Assembly: GCA_902769525.1 (NCBI GenBank)
Contig: CACXPG010000005.1
Location: 62,001-126,000 of the forward strand
From: an uncultured Bacteroidia bacterium
Lineage (GTDB): Bacteria > Bacteroidota > Bacteroidia > Bacteroidales > UBA932
DNA length: 64,000 nucleotides
Reading direction: 5' to 3'
Each line of letters begins with the position of its first letter. Within the stretch, counting starts at the first letter, position 1. Under the pieces are notes generated by a model. That model did not search any database. It was not told where the DNA came from and saw only the letters and a program-made list of their open reading frames with translations. Positions 1 to 8,670 of this stretch are shown piece after piece. The translations under genes were made by a program, and so were the position numbers.

Positions 1-1
1 G

Positions 2-100
2 TTTATAGTCTACATACTGATTGCCATTATTCTGGTGGCTTTGCTGTATTTTACCAAGGCCCTTCATCTGCTGTTCCAGTCATATCAGATGACCCATTAA
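2..100 (+). CDS. C-terminal tail of a membrane protein (truncated by window edge)
   Basis: An open frame enters from the left edge and ends with TAA at 98-100. The 32 visible residues begin with a hydrophobic run of about 16 residues (FIVYILIAIILVALLY), a typical membrane helix, followed by a short polar tail ending in QSYQMTH. It stops 9 bases before mutL on the same strand, so the two could be co-transcribed. Too little is visible to name the family. Confidence 0.5.
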   Translation, partial: FIVYILIAIILVALLYFTKALHLLFQSYQMTH

Positions 101-109
101 GGTTTTGTT

Positions 110-1879
110 ATGTTAAAAGTCTTACCAGAGAGCATTTATAGTCTGATCGCCGCAGGAGAGGTTATCCAGCGGCCCGCTTCCGTAGTCAAGGAACTGATGG
201 AGAACTCCGCAGACGCCGGAGCCACTTCCATAATGCTGGTGGTCAGCGATTATGGAAAGACTCTCATCCAGGTCATAGACAACGGCGGCGGAATGGACAA
301 GGAAGAAGCAGGGCTGTGCTTTCTGTCCCACGCGACTTCCAAGATAGACAGCGTGGAAGACCTGCAGAACCTGTCCACATTCGGGTTCAGGGGAGAGGCC
401 CTGGCATCCATAGCCGCCTGCGCCGATGTCACGATGAAAACCCGCAAGAGGGGACAGGAAACCGGCACCCAGGTGCACATTTCCGGAGGAAAGACTCTCG
501 AGACAACTGAAATAGCCTGTCCTGAAGGATGCAACATTGCTGTCCGCAACCTGTTCTTCAACATACCGGCAAGACGCAAGTTCCTCAAGTCGGACAACAG
601 CGAATACAGGATGATTGTCTCCGAGTTCACCAGAGTGGCGCTTACAAGGCTCGATATCGAGTTCCGCCTGATCTCCAACTCCAAGGAAGTGATCACCCTG
701 CCGAAGGGGCGCAACCTCAAGCAAAGAATAACCGATCTCTACGGCACCGCAACGGGCAAACAGCTGATTGATGTAGCCGCTGACACGACTGTAGTCAAAG
801 TTTCGGGAATAACGGGAACACCTCAAAGCGCAAAGAAGACTCAGCAGAACACCTTTCTTTTTGCAAACGGCAGGTTTTTCCGCTCGCCGATGCTCCACAA
901 GGCTGTTCTCAAGGCATACGGCAACCTGATTCCGGAGGGCAGCACCCCGCACTATTTCCTGTTCCTGGAAGTTCCGCCGCAGGAGATGGACGTTAACATA
1001 AGCCCGTCAAAGACAGAGATAAAACTGGAAAACGAGCAGATAATCTTCCAGATAATAGAAGCGGCGGTAAAGGAAGCAATAGGCAAGAACGCCTTTGCCC
1101 CCGCCATAGACTTTGACACGGAAGGAGTCCCTATCGAGATAAGCAACGGGGACAGCTTTACGCTCACACCGGAAGAAAAGCAGGCGGCCCGCCAGGGAGG
1201 ACTGCGTCAGCCTAAGATAGACTACAATCCGCTCTTCAACCCGTTTGAAGAAGAAAAGCAGGCAAAGAGCTACAGCATTCCAAGCTCCATCAACGGAAAA
1301 CTTTCTGAAGAGCCGGAGCAGAGAAGAATTCTTCAGATTGACAAGAACATCGTGACTCTTTCTGACAGGAAAGGCGGCCTGATGATTGTAAACGTAGCCA
1401 GGGCAAGGCAGAGAATCTTCTACGAACGTTACCTCAAATCCATGCTCGGCCACGAATGCCAGATTCAGGAAGAGCTGTTCCCGAAGACTGTAACTCTCGA
1501 CCACTCCTCCTACACAACCCTGATTGACAATGTGGAGAAAGTCCGCAGCCTCGGCTTTGAAATCCGCCCGTTCGGCAAAGACTGCATAGTGGTAAGCGGC
1601 ACGCCGGCAGACTTCAAGGGAGAAAAGTTTTCTGTTGAGGACAGCATCGAGGAACTGGCCACCTATATCGAAGACGGATCCGAGACAGAACTGTTCCAAA
1701 AAGCTGCAGAACAGATAATAAGACGCTCCAACTTCTCCTACACCGCAGACATCTCCGAAAGGGAGGCCGGTGCAGTGATTGACGAGCTGTTCCTCTGCCA
1801 GGACCCAGCCACGTCCCCTGCCGGAGGATATACTTTCATAAGGATTTCCGCCGAGGAAATAAAACAGAAAATGCTATGA
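110..1879 (+). CDS. mutL: DNA mismatch repair protein MutL with degenerate endonuclease motif
   Basis: MutL is the ATP-dependent linker of mismatch repair, connecting MutS recognition to strand removal. The N-terminal GHKL ATPase is well kept: IAAGEVIQRPASVVKELMEN near residue 15, DNGGGM, and FGFRGEALASI near residue 95. At 589 residues it is close to normal length, and a C-terminal dimerisation domain is visible from about residue 400. The DQH[A/R]-type metal-binding motif that most non-E. coli MutL proteins carry there is replaced by NVARARQR (residues 428-435), so nicking activity is doubtful although the frame is intact. The start at 110 places the conserved N-terminus normally. The stop overlaps the next gene as ATGA. 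Confidence 0.95.
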   Translation: MLKVLPESIYSLIAAGEVIQRPASVVKELMENSADAGATSIMLVVSDYGKTLIQVIDNGGGMDKEEAGLCFLSHATSKIDSVEDLQNLSTFGFRGEALASIAACADVTMKTRKRGQETGTQVHISGGKTLETTEIACPEGCNIAVRNLFFNIPARRKFLKSDNSEYRMIVSEFTRVALTRLDIEFRLISNSKEVITLPKGRNLKQRITDLYGTATGKQLIDVAADTTVVKVSGITGTPQSAKKTQQNTFLFANGRFFRSPMLHKAVLKAYGNLIPEGSTPHYFLFLEVPPQEMDVNISPSKTEIKLENEQIIFQIIEAAVKEAIGKNAFAPAIDFDTEGVPIEISNGDSFTLTPEEKQAARQGGLRQPKIDYNPLFNPFEEEKQAKSYSIPSSINGKLSEEPEQRRILQIDKNIVTLSDRKGGLMIVNVARARQRIFYERYLKSMLGHECQIQEELFPKTVTLDHSSYTTLIDNVEKVRSLGFEIRPFGKDCIVVSGTPADFKGEKFSVEDSIEELATYIEDGSETELFQKAAEQIIRRSNFSYTADISEREAGAVIDELFLCQDPATSPAGGYTFIRISAEEIKQKML

Positions 1880-2484
1880 AATACCTGACCCCCGCAATAA
1901 AGCACATCATAATCATTAACGTGATTATGTTCATCGCCACTCTTCTGAACGAAGAGTTCATGGTGGAGCATTTTGCCCTGTTCCCTGTAGGCACATACTA
2001 TTTCCGCCCGTGGCAGCTTGTCACCCACATGTTCATGCACGGAGGATTCTTCCACATATTCTTCAACATGTACACACTGTTCTTCTTCGGAATAGCGCTT
2101 GAAAGAGTCTGGGGAAGCAAGAAGTTCATCCTCTATTACTTTGTTACCGGACTGGGAGCCGCAGCCTGCCATCTGGCCGTGATGTATCTTCAGGGCGTGG
2201 ACTACAATCTTCCTACCGTTGGAGCTTCAGGTGCGGTTTACGGAGTGCTTCTGGGCTACGGAATGCTGTTCCCTAACAACAGGATCACGATGATATTCCC
2301 GATACCGGTTACTCTCAAGGCAAAATGGTTTGTGCTGATTTTCGGAGCCATAGAGCTTGTCACAGGAATATTTGACACATCCTCCGGAATCGCCCACTTC
2401 GCTCATCTTGGCGGTATGCTGTTCGGCATCATCCTCATTCTCATCTGGAAGAAGAAAAACAAGCTTTACGAATGGGTAGAATAA
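1876..2484 (+). CDS. Rhomboid-family intramembrane serine protease
   Basis: Rhomboids cut transmembrane substrates inside the inner membrane. This 202-residue protein has the six-helix minimal layout, with the catalytic serine in GASGAVYG (S118) and the paired histidine in HFAHLGG (H177). The oxyanion-side HxxxN is present as H60-N64. It overlaps mutL by four bases and the next gene by 13, so it is translated within that operon. The substrate cannot be inferred from sequence. Confidence 0.92.
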   Translation: MKYLTPAIKHIIIINVIMFIATLLNEEFMVEHFALFPVGTYYFRPWQLVTHMFMHGGFFHIFFNMYTLFFFGIALERVWGSKKFILYYFVTGLGAAACHLAVMYLQGVDYNLPTVGASGAVYGVLLGYGMLFPNNRITMIFPIPVTLKAKWFVLIFGAIELVTGIFDTSSGIAHFAHLGGMLFGIILILIWKKKNKLYEWVE

Positions 2485-3587
2485 GAAACGGAAGACGAAG
2501 AAGAGTCCCGAGATTCTTCGGGATAACATTCAGGCTGGTGCTGATTGTGGCGGCGGCCTGCCTGTTTTTGTCTTACATTTCCTCTTACATAGACCCTGCA
2601 AAGTTCTCCTTTCCCGTGTTTTTCGGGCTGTATTTCATCCCGATTCTCATTATAAATGTCCTGCTGTTTCTTATTGCGGTGATATCGCGGAGCAAAAGCG
2701 CATGGATAACAATCATCGCCCTTCTGCCGGCGCTTCTGTTCACCGAAAGGTTTTTCAGGTTCGGGGGTTCAAAAAAGAGCGGCGATGACGGCAATACGGT
2801 AAAGATCGAGACCTACAATGTGGGCAAGTTCCTGCTGGCCGCAAACAAAATGACCAAAGAGGCCACCCTGGACGGCATTACCAGGCAGATCCAGAAAGAC
2901 GCTCCGGACATCGTTTGCCTCCAGGAAGTGCGCCTTGAGCATATAAGCCTGGTAGACAAGGTATTTCCCGGTTACAGATACAGGACATTCCACCTGCCGG
3001 GAACAAAGAACGGGAAACGCAACGGCAACATGATTCTCAGCAAATACGAGATCATCAGCGGAGGGGTCCTCAAGTTCAAGCAGAGCACCAACTTGTCCGT
3101 ATATGCAGACATCGTGATTAAAGAAGATACGGTCAGGGTGTACAATAACCACCTCGAGTCGTATGCGATTTCCCCTACGAACCTGATCAAGAGAATCAGG
3201 GAGAAAAGGTCCAACTCCGAAGAAGTGGCGGAGGAAATCATCAATGTCCACACCAAACTGAAAAACACCATAATACGGCGCTCAAGGCAAGTGTCTTCCG
3301 TTCTGGACAATATCCGCAAAAGCCCTTATCCGGCAATTATCTGCGGAGACCTCAACGATATACCGATGTCCTACACTTACCACAAGCTTTCCTATGGCAG
3401 CAAAGACACTTTCAAGGAAAGCGGAAGAGGGTTCTCGGCCACATATTCAATGCTCTGGCCAATGCTAAGGATAGACTATATCTTCATCCCTGAAAACTAT
3501 ACAGGCATCAGCCACAAGACTCCAAAATACAAGTACTCAGACCACTATCCGGTAATCGCCGAGTTTTCACGCGGTACGGAAGACTAG
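2472..3587 (+). CDS. Membrane-anchored endonuclease/exonuclease/phosphatase family protein
   Basis: The protein has 371 residues. The N-terminal ~95 carry three hydrophobic segments (near 17-37, 47-68 and 76-90) after a very basic start, and the rest is an EEP-fold metal-dependent hydrolase. Signature pieces in order are TYNVG, CLQEV, the NNHLES histidine, CGDLND, RIDYIF and the terminal SDHYPV. This matches Bacteroidota membrane-anchored EEP proteins with the active domain outside the membrane. The natural substrate (nucleic acid, phospholipid head group or other phosphodiester) cannot be told from sequence. It is the third gene of the mutL operon. Confidence 0.85.
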   Translation: MGRIRNGRRRRVPRFFGITFRLVLIVAAACLFLSYISSYIDPAKFSFPVFFGLYFIPILIINVLLFLIAVISRSKSAWITIIALLPALLFTERFFRFGGSKKSGDDGNTVKIETYNVGKFLLAANKMTKEATLDGITRQIQKDAPDIVCLQEVRLEHISLVDKVFPGYRYRTFHLPGTKNGKRNGNMILSKYEIISGGVLKFKQSTNLSVYADIVIKEDTVRVYNNHLESYAISPTNLIKRIREKRSNSEEVAEEIINVHTKLKNTIIRRSRQVSSVLDNIRKSPYPAIICGDLNDIPMSYTYHKLSYGSKDTFKESGRGFSATYSMLWPMLRIDYIFIPENYTGISHKTPKYKYSDHYPVIAEFSRGTED

Positions 3588-3598
3588 CTTACTTTTTT

Positions 3599-4201
3599 AT
3601 GGCAGCAAGACACGCATACAAGATGGATCCGAAGATGGAGGTCCAGATAAACAAGGCAATCGAATTGCTGAAAAGCGGCGGGGTGATTCTCTATCCGACA
3701 GACACGATCTGGGGCATAGGCTGCGACGCCACAAACCCGGAGGCCGTGAAGAAAGTCTTTGCAATCAAGAAACGGGAGGAAAGCAAGTCTCTGGTAACTC
3801 TGGTCAGCGACCTGGATATGCTGGCAAGGTATGTCAAGGATATTCCGGATGCCGCCCTGGATTTGATAGAGGTCAACGACACTCCGATGACCATTATTTA
3901 TCCTCAGGCGATTGGGCTGGCAGAGAACGTCATTGCGGAAGACGGCAGCGTCGGCATAAGGATTCCGATGAACGAGTTCTGCCGCCAGCTTTGCTTCAGG
4001 CTCAGAAAGCCGATAGTGTCCACCTCCGCAAACATCTCGGGAGAGAATCCTCCGAAGGGATTCAAGGATATTTCGCAGGATATAAAGGATGCTGTTGACT
4101 ACACCGTCCATCCTTCCATGGAAGAAAAGAACTCCACCCACAAGGCATCGCAGATAATAAAGATCGGCCTGAAGGGTGAAATCCAGATAATAAGAAAATA
4201 A
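3599..4201 (+). CDS. Threonylcarbamoyl-AMP synthase (Sua5/YciO/YrdC, TsaC type)
   Basis: This is a single YrdC domain that makes threonylcarbamoyl-AMP from threonine, bicarbonate and ATP, the first step of t6A37 tRNA modification. Typical elements are GGVILYPTDTIWGIGCDA near residue 30, KKREESKSLVTLV, and STSANISGE near residue 140. It lacks the extra C-terminal Sua5 domain. A second in-frame ATG at 3623 gives a start beginning MDPKMEVQI and may be the true one, because the first eight residues look unlike the family. It follows the EEP gene by 11 bases. The partner tsaE lies 4.5 kb downstream. A YciO-type paralogue without t6A function cannot be excluded. Confidence 0.8.
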   Translation: MAARHAYKMDPKMEVQINKAIELLKSGGVILYPTDTIWGIGCDATNPEAVKKVFAIKKREESKSLVTLVSDLDMLARYVKDIPDAALDLIEVNDTPMTIIYPQAIGLAENVIAEDGSVGIRIPMNEFCRQLCFRLRKPIVSTSANISGENPPKGFKDISQDIKDAVDYTVHPSMEEKNSTHKASQIIKIGLKGEIQIIRK

Positions 4202-4207
4202 TTTCCA

Positions 4208-5512
4208 ATGAAAAGAATCTTGTCCGTAGCAGTTGTTATGCTGCTGACCGTGCTGAATGTCAGCGCCCAGAACAACACCAAAGGCTATTATAGGGATGTC
4301 CTGATAGACGGAGGCATCGGCCTGTCTTCCAAATGGTACATTCCGGCAACCATTTATCTGGACCTGACAAAGCACACGCTGCTGTCCGTAAAGGACGACA
4401 AAGACTATTCAAGTCTTGACACACTCTATCAGAACAGCGTTTTCATCGGCAACGAATATGACGAGAACGGATATCTGCTTTATCCGGACGGAGCTCCCCG
4501 CTTCCGTGTTCTCTACGTAAACGGCGGCAGTTCCTTTTCCCACGGAAGGAGTGTGGGAGAAGAAGGCAGAAAGAACATCATGCAGTTCATCCTAAACGGA
4601 GGAAGCTATGTGGGAACCTGCGCCGGAAGCGCACTTTCCAGCAAAGGCGTGATATGGGACAACGGTTTCCGCATTCAGGACGACTATTTTGCCATCTGGC
4701 CCGGAGTCATAAGAAGAAGCGAAGCCTCCAGAATCTATACCGGAATGAATATTCCGAAAAAATCTCCGCTTCTCAGATACTATGATTTCGGGGGAGACCT
4801 TCACCTGGACAGTCTCTATCATAACCTCGGAAACCACGCCTACAGAGATCTGGACTGGCCTGCAGGAACCGAGATTCTTGCCACCTACGAGACAGACACC
4901 CTGAATCTTGAGAGAAAAATCGGCGGAGAGCCTTCCATCTGGGCCTACAGGCCGACCGCAAATTCTGGAAGGGAAGTCATGTGCGGATCCCATCCCGAAT
5001 CCATCCCTTACGGGGAGAGGCTCCACCTGATGAGCGCGATGCTGCGTTACGCAATGGACGGAAACGGATATCCTTCCGTCAAGGCCGAGCTCTTAAACAA
5101 CGAGGAAAGGGTGATGGACCGCTCCACCCACGACAACCAGCCGGAACTGACCAAGATCGGCGACAGGCAGTATCACCATTTTCTGGTGAGGGTTCCAAAG
5201 AAGACAAAATCGCTGAGGATAACCTTGACGGCAGTGCCTGACCAGCCAAAGGACAGCACGCTGAAAGAGCCTGACCTGTTCCTGTTTGCAAGAAGGGGAA
5301 AGTTTGCCTACAAGGGAGAATCCGAATTCCAGAACCTCAAGGACGGAATTGGCAAAGTCATCGAAATCAGCAAGCCTAAGGCCGGAGACTGGTATATCTC
5401 CGTGTTCTGCGACACTACCGTGGAGGCGGAAGAAACAACATACGGAACCCGCTACACAGGACGGCTCGATGTCCTGAACGGGGTTCCGTACATAATTAAG
5501 GTTGAGTATTAA
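4208..5512 (+). CDS. Secreted BPL_N-type class I glutamine-amidotransferase-like protein
   Basis: A signal peptide (MKRILSVAVVMLLTVLNVSA then Q) sends this 434-residue protein to the periplasm. Residues about 95-270 form a class I GATase-like fold of the biotin-protein-ligase N-terminal type: LYVNGGSSFSHGR precedes the nucleophile elbow GTCAGSA (C138). The C-terminal third (from about residue 310) is beta-rich and resembles a PPC-type accessory domain. The fold is fairly clear but no substrate is known to me. It starts six bases after the tsaC-type gene and ends convergently with the PIG-L gene. Confidence 0.7.
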   Translation: MKRILSVAVVMLLTVLNVSAQNNTKGYYRDVLIDGGIGLSSKWYIPATIYLDLTKHTLLSVKDDKDYSSLDTLYQNSVFIGNEYDENGYLLYPDGAPRFRVLYVNGGSSFSHGRSVGEEGRKNIMQFILNGGSYVGTCAGSALSSKGVIWDNGFRIQDDYFAIWPGVIRRSEASRIYTGMNIPKKSPLLRYYDFGGDLHLDSLYHNLGNHAYRDLDWPAGTEILATYETDTLNLERKIGGEPSIWAYRPTANSGREVMCGSHPESIPYGERLHLMSAMLRYAMDGNGYPSVKAELLNNEERVMDRSTHDNQPELTKIGDRQYHHFLVRVPKKTKSLRITLTAVPDQPKDSTLKEPDLFLFARRGKFAYKGESEFQNLKDGIGKVIEISKPKAGDWYISVFCDTTVEAEETTYGTRYTGRLDVLNGVPYIIKVEY

Positions 5513-5518
5513 CCCTGC

Positions 5519-6313
5519 CTATTTCATTTCCACGAACGAAGGAGCGCTGTGTCCCCTAAGGTGGACAAAGGCCTCCGCATAGTCGCACCAGTATTCCATT
5601 CCACGGAATTTTTCCATAGGTATGTGCCAGTCATTCAGAAGATCCGGCATGCCCTGGCTCTCGTGGCAATAGCAGGCCTCGTGCTTTTTCTCCACCACTG
5701 AAGTTATGTCCACATAATCTGTCGGGACAAAGTTCATGCTCTGGTTTCCGCTCATGGCCTCGGCATAGAAGAGGTTGAAGCTGTAACCGCTGTATCTCCA
5801 GGCGTCATAGACAAGGATAGAGCAGATACGGTGGTCTCTGTGAGTATCTATCGGCCAGTGAGTTATCACCAGCTCAGGTTGTTCCTCCTTGATAACCTGG
5901 AGCATCTCGTCGTACTTTTCCTTGTTGATTACGGTGGCTCCGTCCACCTGGGACATGAACCTGTATCTGGCTCCGGTAACCTTGCAGGCCGCCTTGCATT
6001 CCTTTTCCCTGATGGCGGCTGCCTGGTCTCCGCTCATTCCCTTGATACCAGCCTCTCCTCTTGTAAGATAGACGCACACTACATCCCAGCCGGCCTGGAG
6101 AAGAAGGATCATAGTTCCTCCGGCTATGGTTTCAGGATCGTCCGGATGGGCGCCGATTATCAGAGCCTTGCGCTTTTTGCCCTTCTTGGCGGACGGAGAT
6201 GACGATCCGCTCAAAGGAGAAGCGTTGATTATCGAAGGAAGAGACAGCGCGGCGGCTGACGCAGCCACTCCGGCGGAGGTCTTCAACCAATTTCTTCTGG
6301 AAACTTTCTTCAT
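5519..6313 (-). CDS. PIG-L/LmbE-family N-acyl-glucosamine deacetylase with twin-arginine-like signal
   Basis: The PIG-L fold gives zinc-dependent deacetylases of N-acetylglucosaminyl compounds. Zinc-binding motifs are present: AHPDDPE (H56, D59) and the later HRDH (H158-H161). The N-terminus SRRNWLK followed by an Ala-rich stretch to residue 31 looks like a twin-arginine (Tat) signal, and a Lys-rich linker follows (43-49), so export of a folded metalloenzyme is likely. Length is 264 residues. It lies 12 bases after rsmE on the same strand and is probably co-transcribed with it. The acetylated substrate is unknown. Confidence 0.85.
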   Translation of the reverse strand: MKKVSRRNWLKTSAGVAASAAALSLPSIINASPLSGSSSPSAKKGKKRKALIIGAHPDDPETIAGGTMILLLQAGWDVVCVYLTRGEAGIKGMSGDQAAAIREKECKAACKVTGARYRFMSQVDGATVINKEKYDEMLQVIKEEQPELVITHWPIDTHRDHRICSILVYDAWRYSGYSFNLFYAEAMSGNQSMNFVPTDYVDITSVVEKKHEACYCHESQGMPDLLNDWHIPMEKFRGMEYWCDYAEAFVHLRGHSAPSFVEMK

Positions 6314-6325
6314 GATATGTCGTGT

Positions 6326-7072
6326 TTAAATTGATGCAAAGTATATTTCTGAAACAGAAACCACTGCCGCGGTCTCTACCCTGAGCCTTGACTCCCCGAG
6401 AGTAACCGGAAGGAATCCTTTCTGAAGAGCCAGTTCTATCTCCCTCGCGGAGAAATCCCCTTCCGGGCCAATCATCAGAACCACGCTCAAACCCTTTCCC
6501 TCAGAATGGCTCTTGTGATCTTCAATCCTCTGGCGGATGGTTTTCTTCTCGCCATCTTCGCAATGGGCCATCAGTTTCAGAACTCCTTCCCCGTAATCGC
6601 GATTAAGAAAATCGGTAACAGAAATGGCATCTTCCACAACAGGCAGGCAGGACTTCAGGCTCTGCTTTGTGGCGGAGAGCACCAGAGCCTCAAGCCTTTC
6701 TTTCTTCACCGATGTACGGATGGAATGATCTGATATTATTGGAACTATGCTGTCCACTCCAAGCTCGGTCGCCTTCTCCACAAACCATTCGTAACGGTCC
6801 ATGTTCTTTGTCGGGCAGACAGCCATTACCAGACTGTAGTTCCGCTCTCCGACTCCACGGCTTTTTTCCACGATCCCGCACTCCACTACCGCTTCTCCCC
6901 TCTTTGGCAGGACAATACGGGTTATGGTGCAGTTGTAAAGGCCGCCCTTTCCGTCAAAAACGAAGATGGTGTCGCCCTCCTTGTGGCGCATCACCCTGGC
7001 GCAGTGATCGGCCTCTGCTCCGGAAAGCGTTATTCCGGTTTTCTTTATGTCGGTTGAATAGAACAGTTCCAT
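6326..7072 (-). CDS. rsmE: 16S rRNA (uracil1498-N3)-methyltransferase
   Basis: RsmE methylates U1498 of 16S rRNA using S-adenosylmethionine and has the SPOUT trefoil knot. The signatures are MIGPEGDFSAREIELA and LGESRLRVETA near the C-terminus, with the N-terminal PUA-like part containing HCARVMRHKEGD. At 248 residues it is normal size. It is transcribed divergently from the acyltransferase-like gene. Its immediate leader (TTATTATCGCG before ATG) is the same as that of the pfkB-type gene at 38739. Confidence 0.95.
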   Translation of the reverse strand: MELFYSTDIKKTGITLSGAEADHCARVMRHKEGDTIFVFDGKGGLYNCTITRIVLPKRGEAVVECGIVEKSRGVGERNYSLVMAVCPTKNMDRYEWFVEKATELGVDSIVPIISDHSIRTSVKKERLEALVLSATKQSLKSCLPVVEDAISVTDFLNRDYGEGVLKLMAHCEDGEKKTIRQRIEDHKSHSEGKGLSVVLMIGPEGDFSAREIELALQKGFLPVTLGESRLRVETAAVVSVSEIYFASI

Positions 7073-7098
7073 CGCGATAATAATTGTACGAATTTAAC

Positions 7099-7106
7099 TA
7101 ATTTTG
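7099..7106 (+). promoter_or_regulatory. Candidate -7 box TAATTTTG upstream of the acyltransferase-like gene
   Basis: TAATTTTG matches the Bacteroidota sigma-A -7 consensus TAnnTTTG and lies 46 bases before the ATG at 7153. No TTTG is found at the usual 19-21 base spacing upstream, so support rests on the -7 box alone. Confidence 0.35.
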
Positions 7107-7152
7107 TGTGTCCTTGATAGAGGGCGATAAAAGATAATAACTGATTTTCGAT

Positions 7153-8415
7153 ATGGCACAAGTGAAAACTACCCGTTACGTGGCCCTGGATGTTCTCAGG
7201 GGAATGACCGTAGCGGGAATGATTCTGGTTAACAACCCCGGCAGCTGGGGGCATATTTTCAAACCTTTAAGGCACGCCGCCTGGGCGGGATGCACTCCTA
7301 CGGACCTCGTGTTCCCGTTCTTCTTGTTCGTGGTGGGTGCCGCTATGGCCTTCTCCTTTGCAAAGTACGGGGAGAGCCTTTCCAAGGCCAGTGTCAAGAA
7401 ACTCCTGATTAGGGGCGCCTTGATTTTCCTGGTCGGAGTGGCCCTGAACGCATTTCCGTTCATCAAGCTCCCGATGGATCCCGACCACGGCTTCTGGTGG
7501 AATGTCGCAGAGAAATTCCGTCATCTGAGATTATTCGGAGTGCTGCAGAGAATCGCGATGTGCTATATAGTCGGCGGACTGCTTGCCCTGTGGCTTAAAA
7601 AGCCTAAGAAAATCATCAGCGTAATGGTCATCCTGGCGCTTCTGGAAGTGCTGGTACTGTGGCTTCTCCGCGATGGTCAGGGAGCATTCCTGTTCGGCGA
7701 GACCGTTAAGGACACTATGGCAGGAAGGGCTTCCGGAGCCTTTGACGTGAGCTTCTTCAACGCCCTTGGTCTGAACGGGTCCGACCACGTATACCACGGA
7801 GAGGGATTTGACTTTGACCCTGAAGGCCTTATAGGAGTCCTCAGCGGCAGCTGCACGGTTCTGCTCGGATTCTTGATCGGCAACATCTGCCGCACGGAGG
7901 AACACAAAATCAATGCGGTTGCAAAGCTTTTCGTCATCGGAATGATCTGCCTCGCCCTGGGAATGATAGCCAGCATCTGGCTGCCGATCGTAAAGAAAAT
8001 CTGGACCGGTTCATACGTTCTCTACGCAGGCGGCTGGGCCATACTGATGCTCGGATTCTTCGCCTACTTCATAGACGTCAAGGGAAAGGAAAAGATCTTC
8101 ACTCCGTTCAAGGCTCTTGGAATGAACCCTCTGTTCGCCTTCGTAATGGCTGGCCTGTTCTCCAAGATTCTGGGAGGCATGATCAAGTGGACCGTCCCTA
8201 TGGTCCAGGACGACGGGACAATGGGAGAAAAGACCTACTCAGTACTCAGCTGGTTCTACCAGAACTGCTGCTGCCCTATCTTCCGATCTGACTTTTTCGG
8301 CGGCAACAACGGCAACAACGAGTTCGCTTCCCTGATGTACGCCATCGTCTATGTGATTGTCTTCACCCTTATGGCTTACGCCCTCTACCGCAAGAAGATA
8401 GTCATCAAGCTATAG
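7153..8415 (+). CDS. Multipass heparan-alpha-glucosaminide N-acetyltransferase-like (NagX/DUF5009-type) protein
   Basis: The 420-residue integral membrane protein has about ten hydrophobic segments. It opens with RYVALDVLRGMTVAGMILVNNPGSW, the hallmark of the HGSNAT/YeiB-like acyltransferase group, followed by PTDLVFPFFLFVVGAAMAF. Bacteroidota members are thought to acetylate amino sugars or glycans across the membrane using acetyl-CoA, but the substrate is not proven for most. The C-terminal YRKKIVIKL tail is typical of the group. A small gene and tsaE follow closely on the same strand. Confidence 0.8.
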   Translation: MAQVKTTRYVALDVLRGMTVAGMILVNNPGSWGHIFKPLRHAAWAGCTPTDLVFPFFLFVVGAAMAFSFAKYGESLSKASVKKLLIRGALIFLVGVALNAFPFIKLPMDPDHGFWWNVAEKFRHLRLFGVLQRIAMCYIVGGLLALWLKKPKKIISVMVILALLEVLVLWLLRDGQGAFLFGETVKDTMAGRASGAFDVSFFNALGLNGSDHVYHGEGFDFDPEGLIGVLSGSCTVLLGFLIGNICRTEEHKINAVAKLFVIGMICLALGMIASIWLPIVKKIWTGSYVLYAGGWAILMLGFFAYFIDVKGKEKIFTPFKALGMNPLFAFVMAGLFSKILGGMIKWTVPMVQDDGTMGEKTYSVLSWFYQNCCCPIFRSDFFGGNNGNNEFASLMYAIVYVIVFTLMAYALYRKKIVIKL

Positions 8416-8425
8416 TTTCTCTGCG

Positions 8426-8665
8426 ATGAAAAAGATGATAATGGTAAACGGACGTATGGCGGACGCCATCAGATGGGACGGGGTAAACATCGCCGAGATC
8501 AGAGAGCTTGCCGGAGAAAGACTTATGGAACCTCATCTCTGCATGGGGTTCCTTTATCTTTTCATCGCCACCGAAGACGGCATCTCCCAGTGCAACGAGG
8601 GAGACTGGGTCGCCAGGGACCAGGACGGAAACTGCCACGTGCTCAAGGCGGAAGAAATGCAATAG
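8426..8665 (+). CDS. Small uncharacterised protein with a GDWV-type motif
   Basis: A 79-residue frame fills the space between the acyltransferase-like gene (10 bases upstream) and tsaE (5 bases downstream), all on one strand. It looks genuinely coding. Its end, CNEGDWVARDQDGNCHVLKAEEM, resembles the PGDW-type motif of small phage-like and hypothetical proteins that read 'pGDWli.g..Ge.y...'. It has no signal peptide or membrane helix. I do not recognise a function. Confidence 0.6.
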   Translation: MKKMIMVNGRMADAIRWDGVNIAEIRELAGERLMEPHLCMGFLYLFIATEDGISQCNEGDWVARDQDGNCHVLKAEEMQ

Positions 8666-8670
8666 AACCT

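Noticed and set aside
8279-8289. TCTTCCGATCT, identical to the 3' end of a common sequencing adapter
   Set aside because: Only 11 bases match, the rest of the adapter is absent, and the reading frame of the membrane protein continues with a normal family C-terminus, so chance is the simpler explanation.
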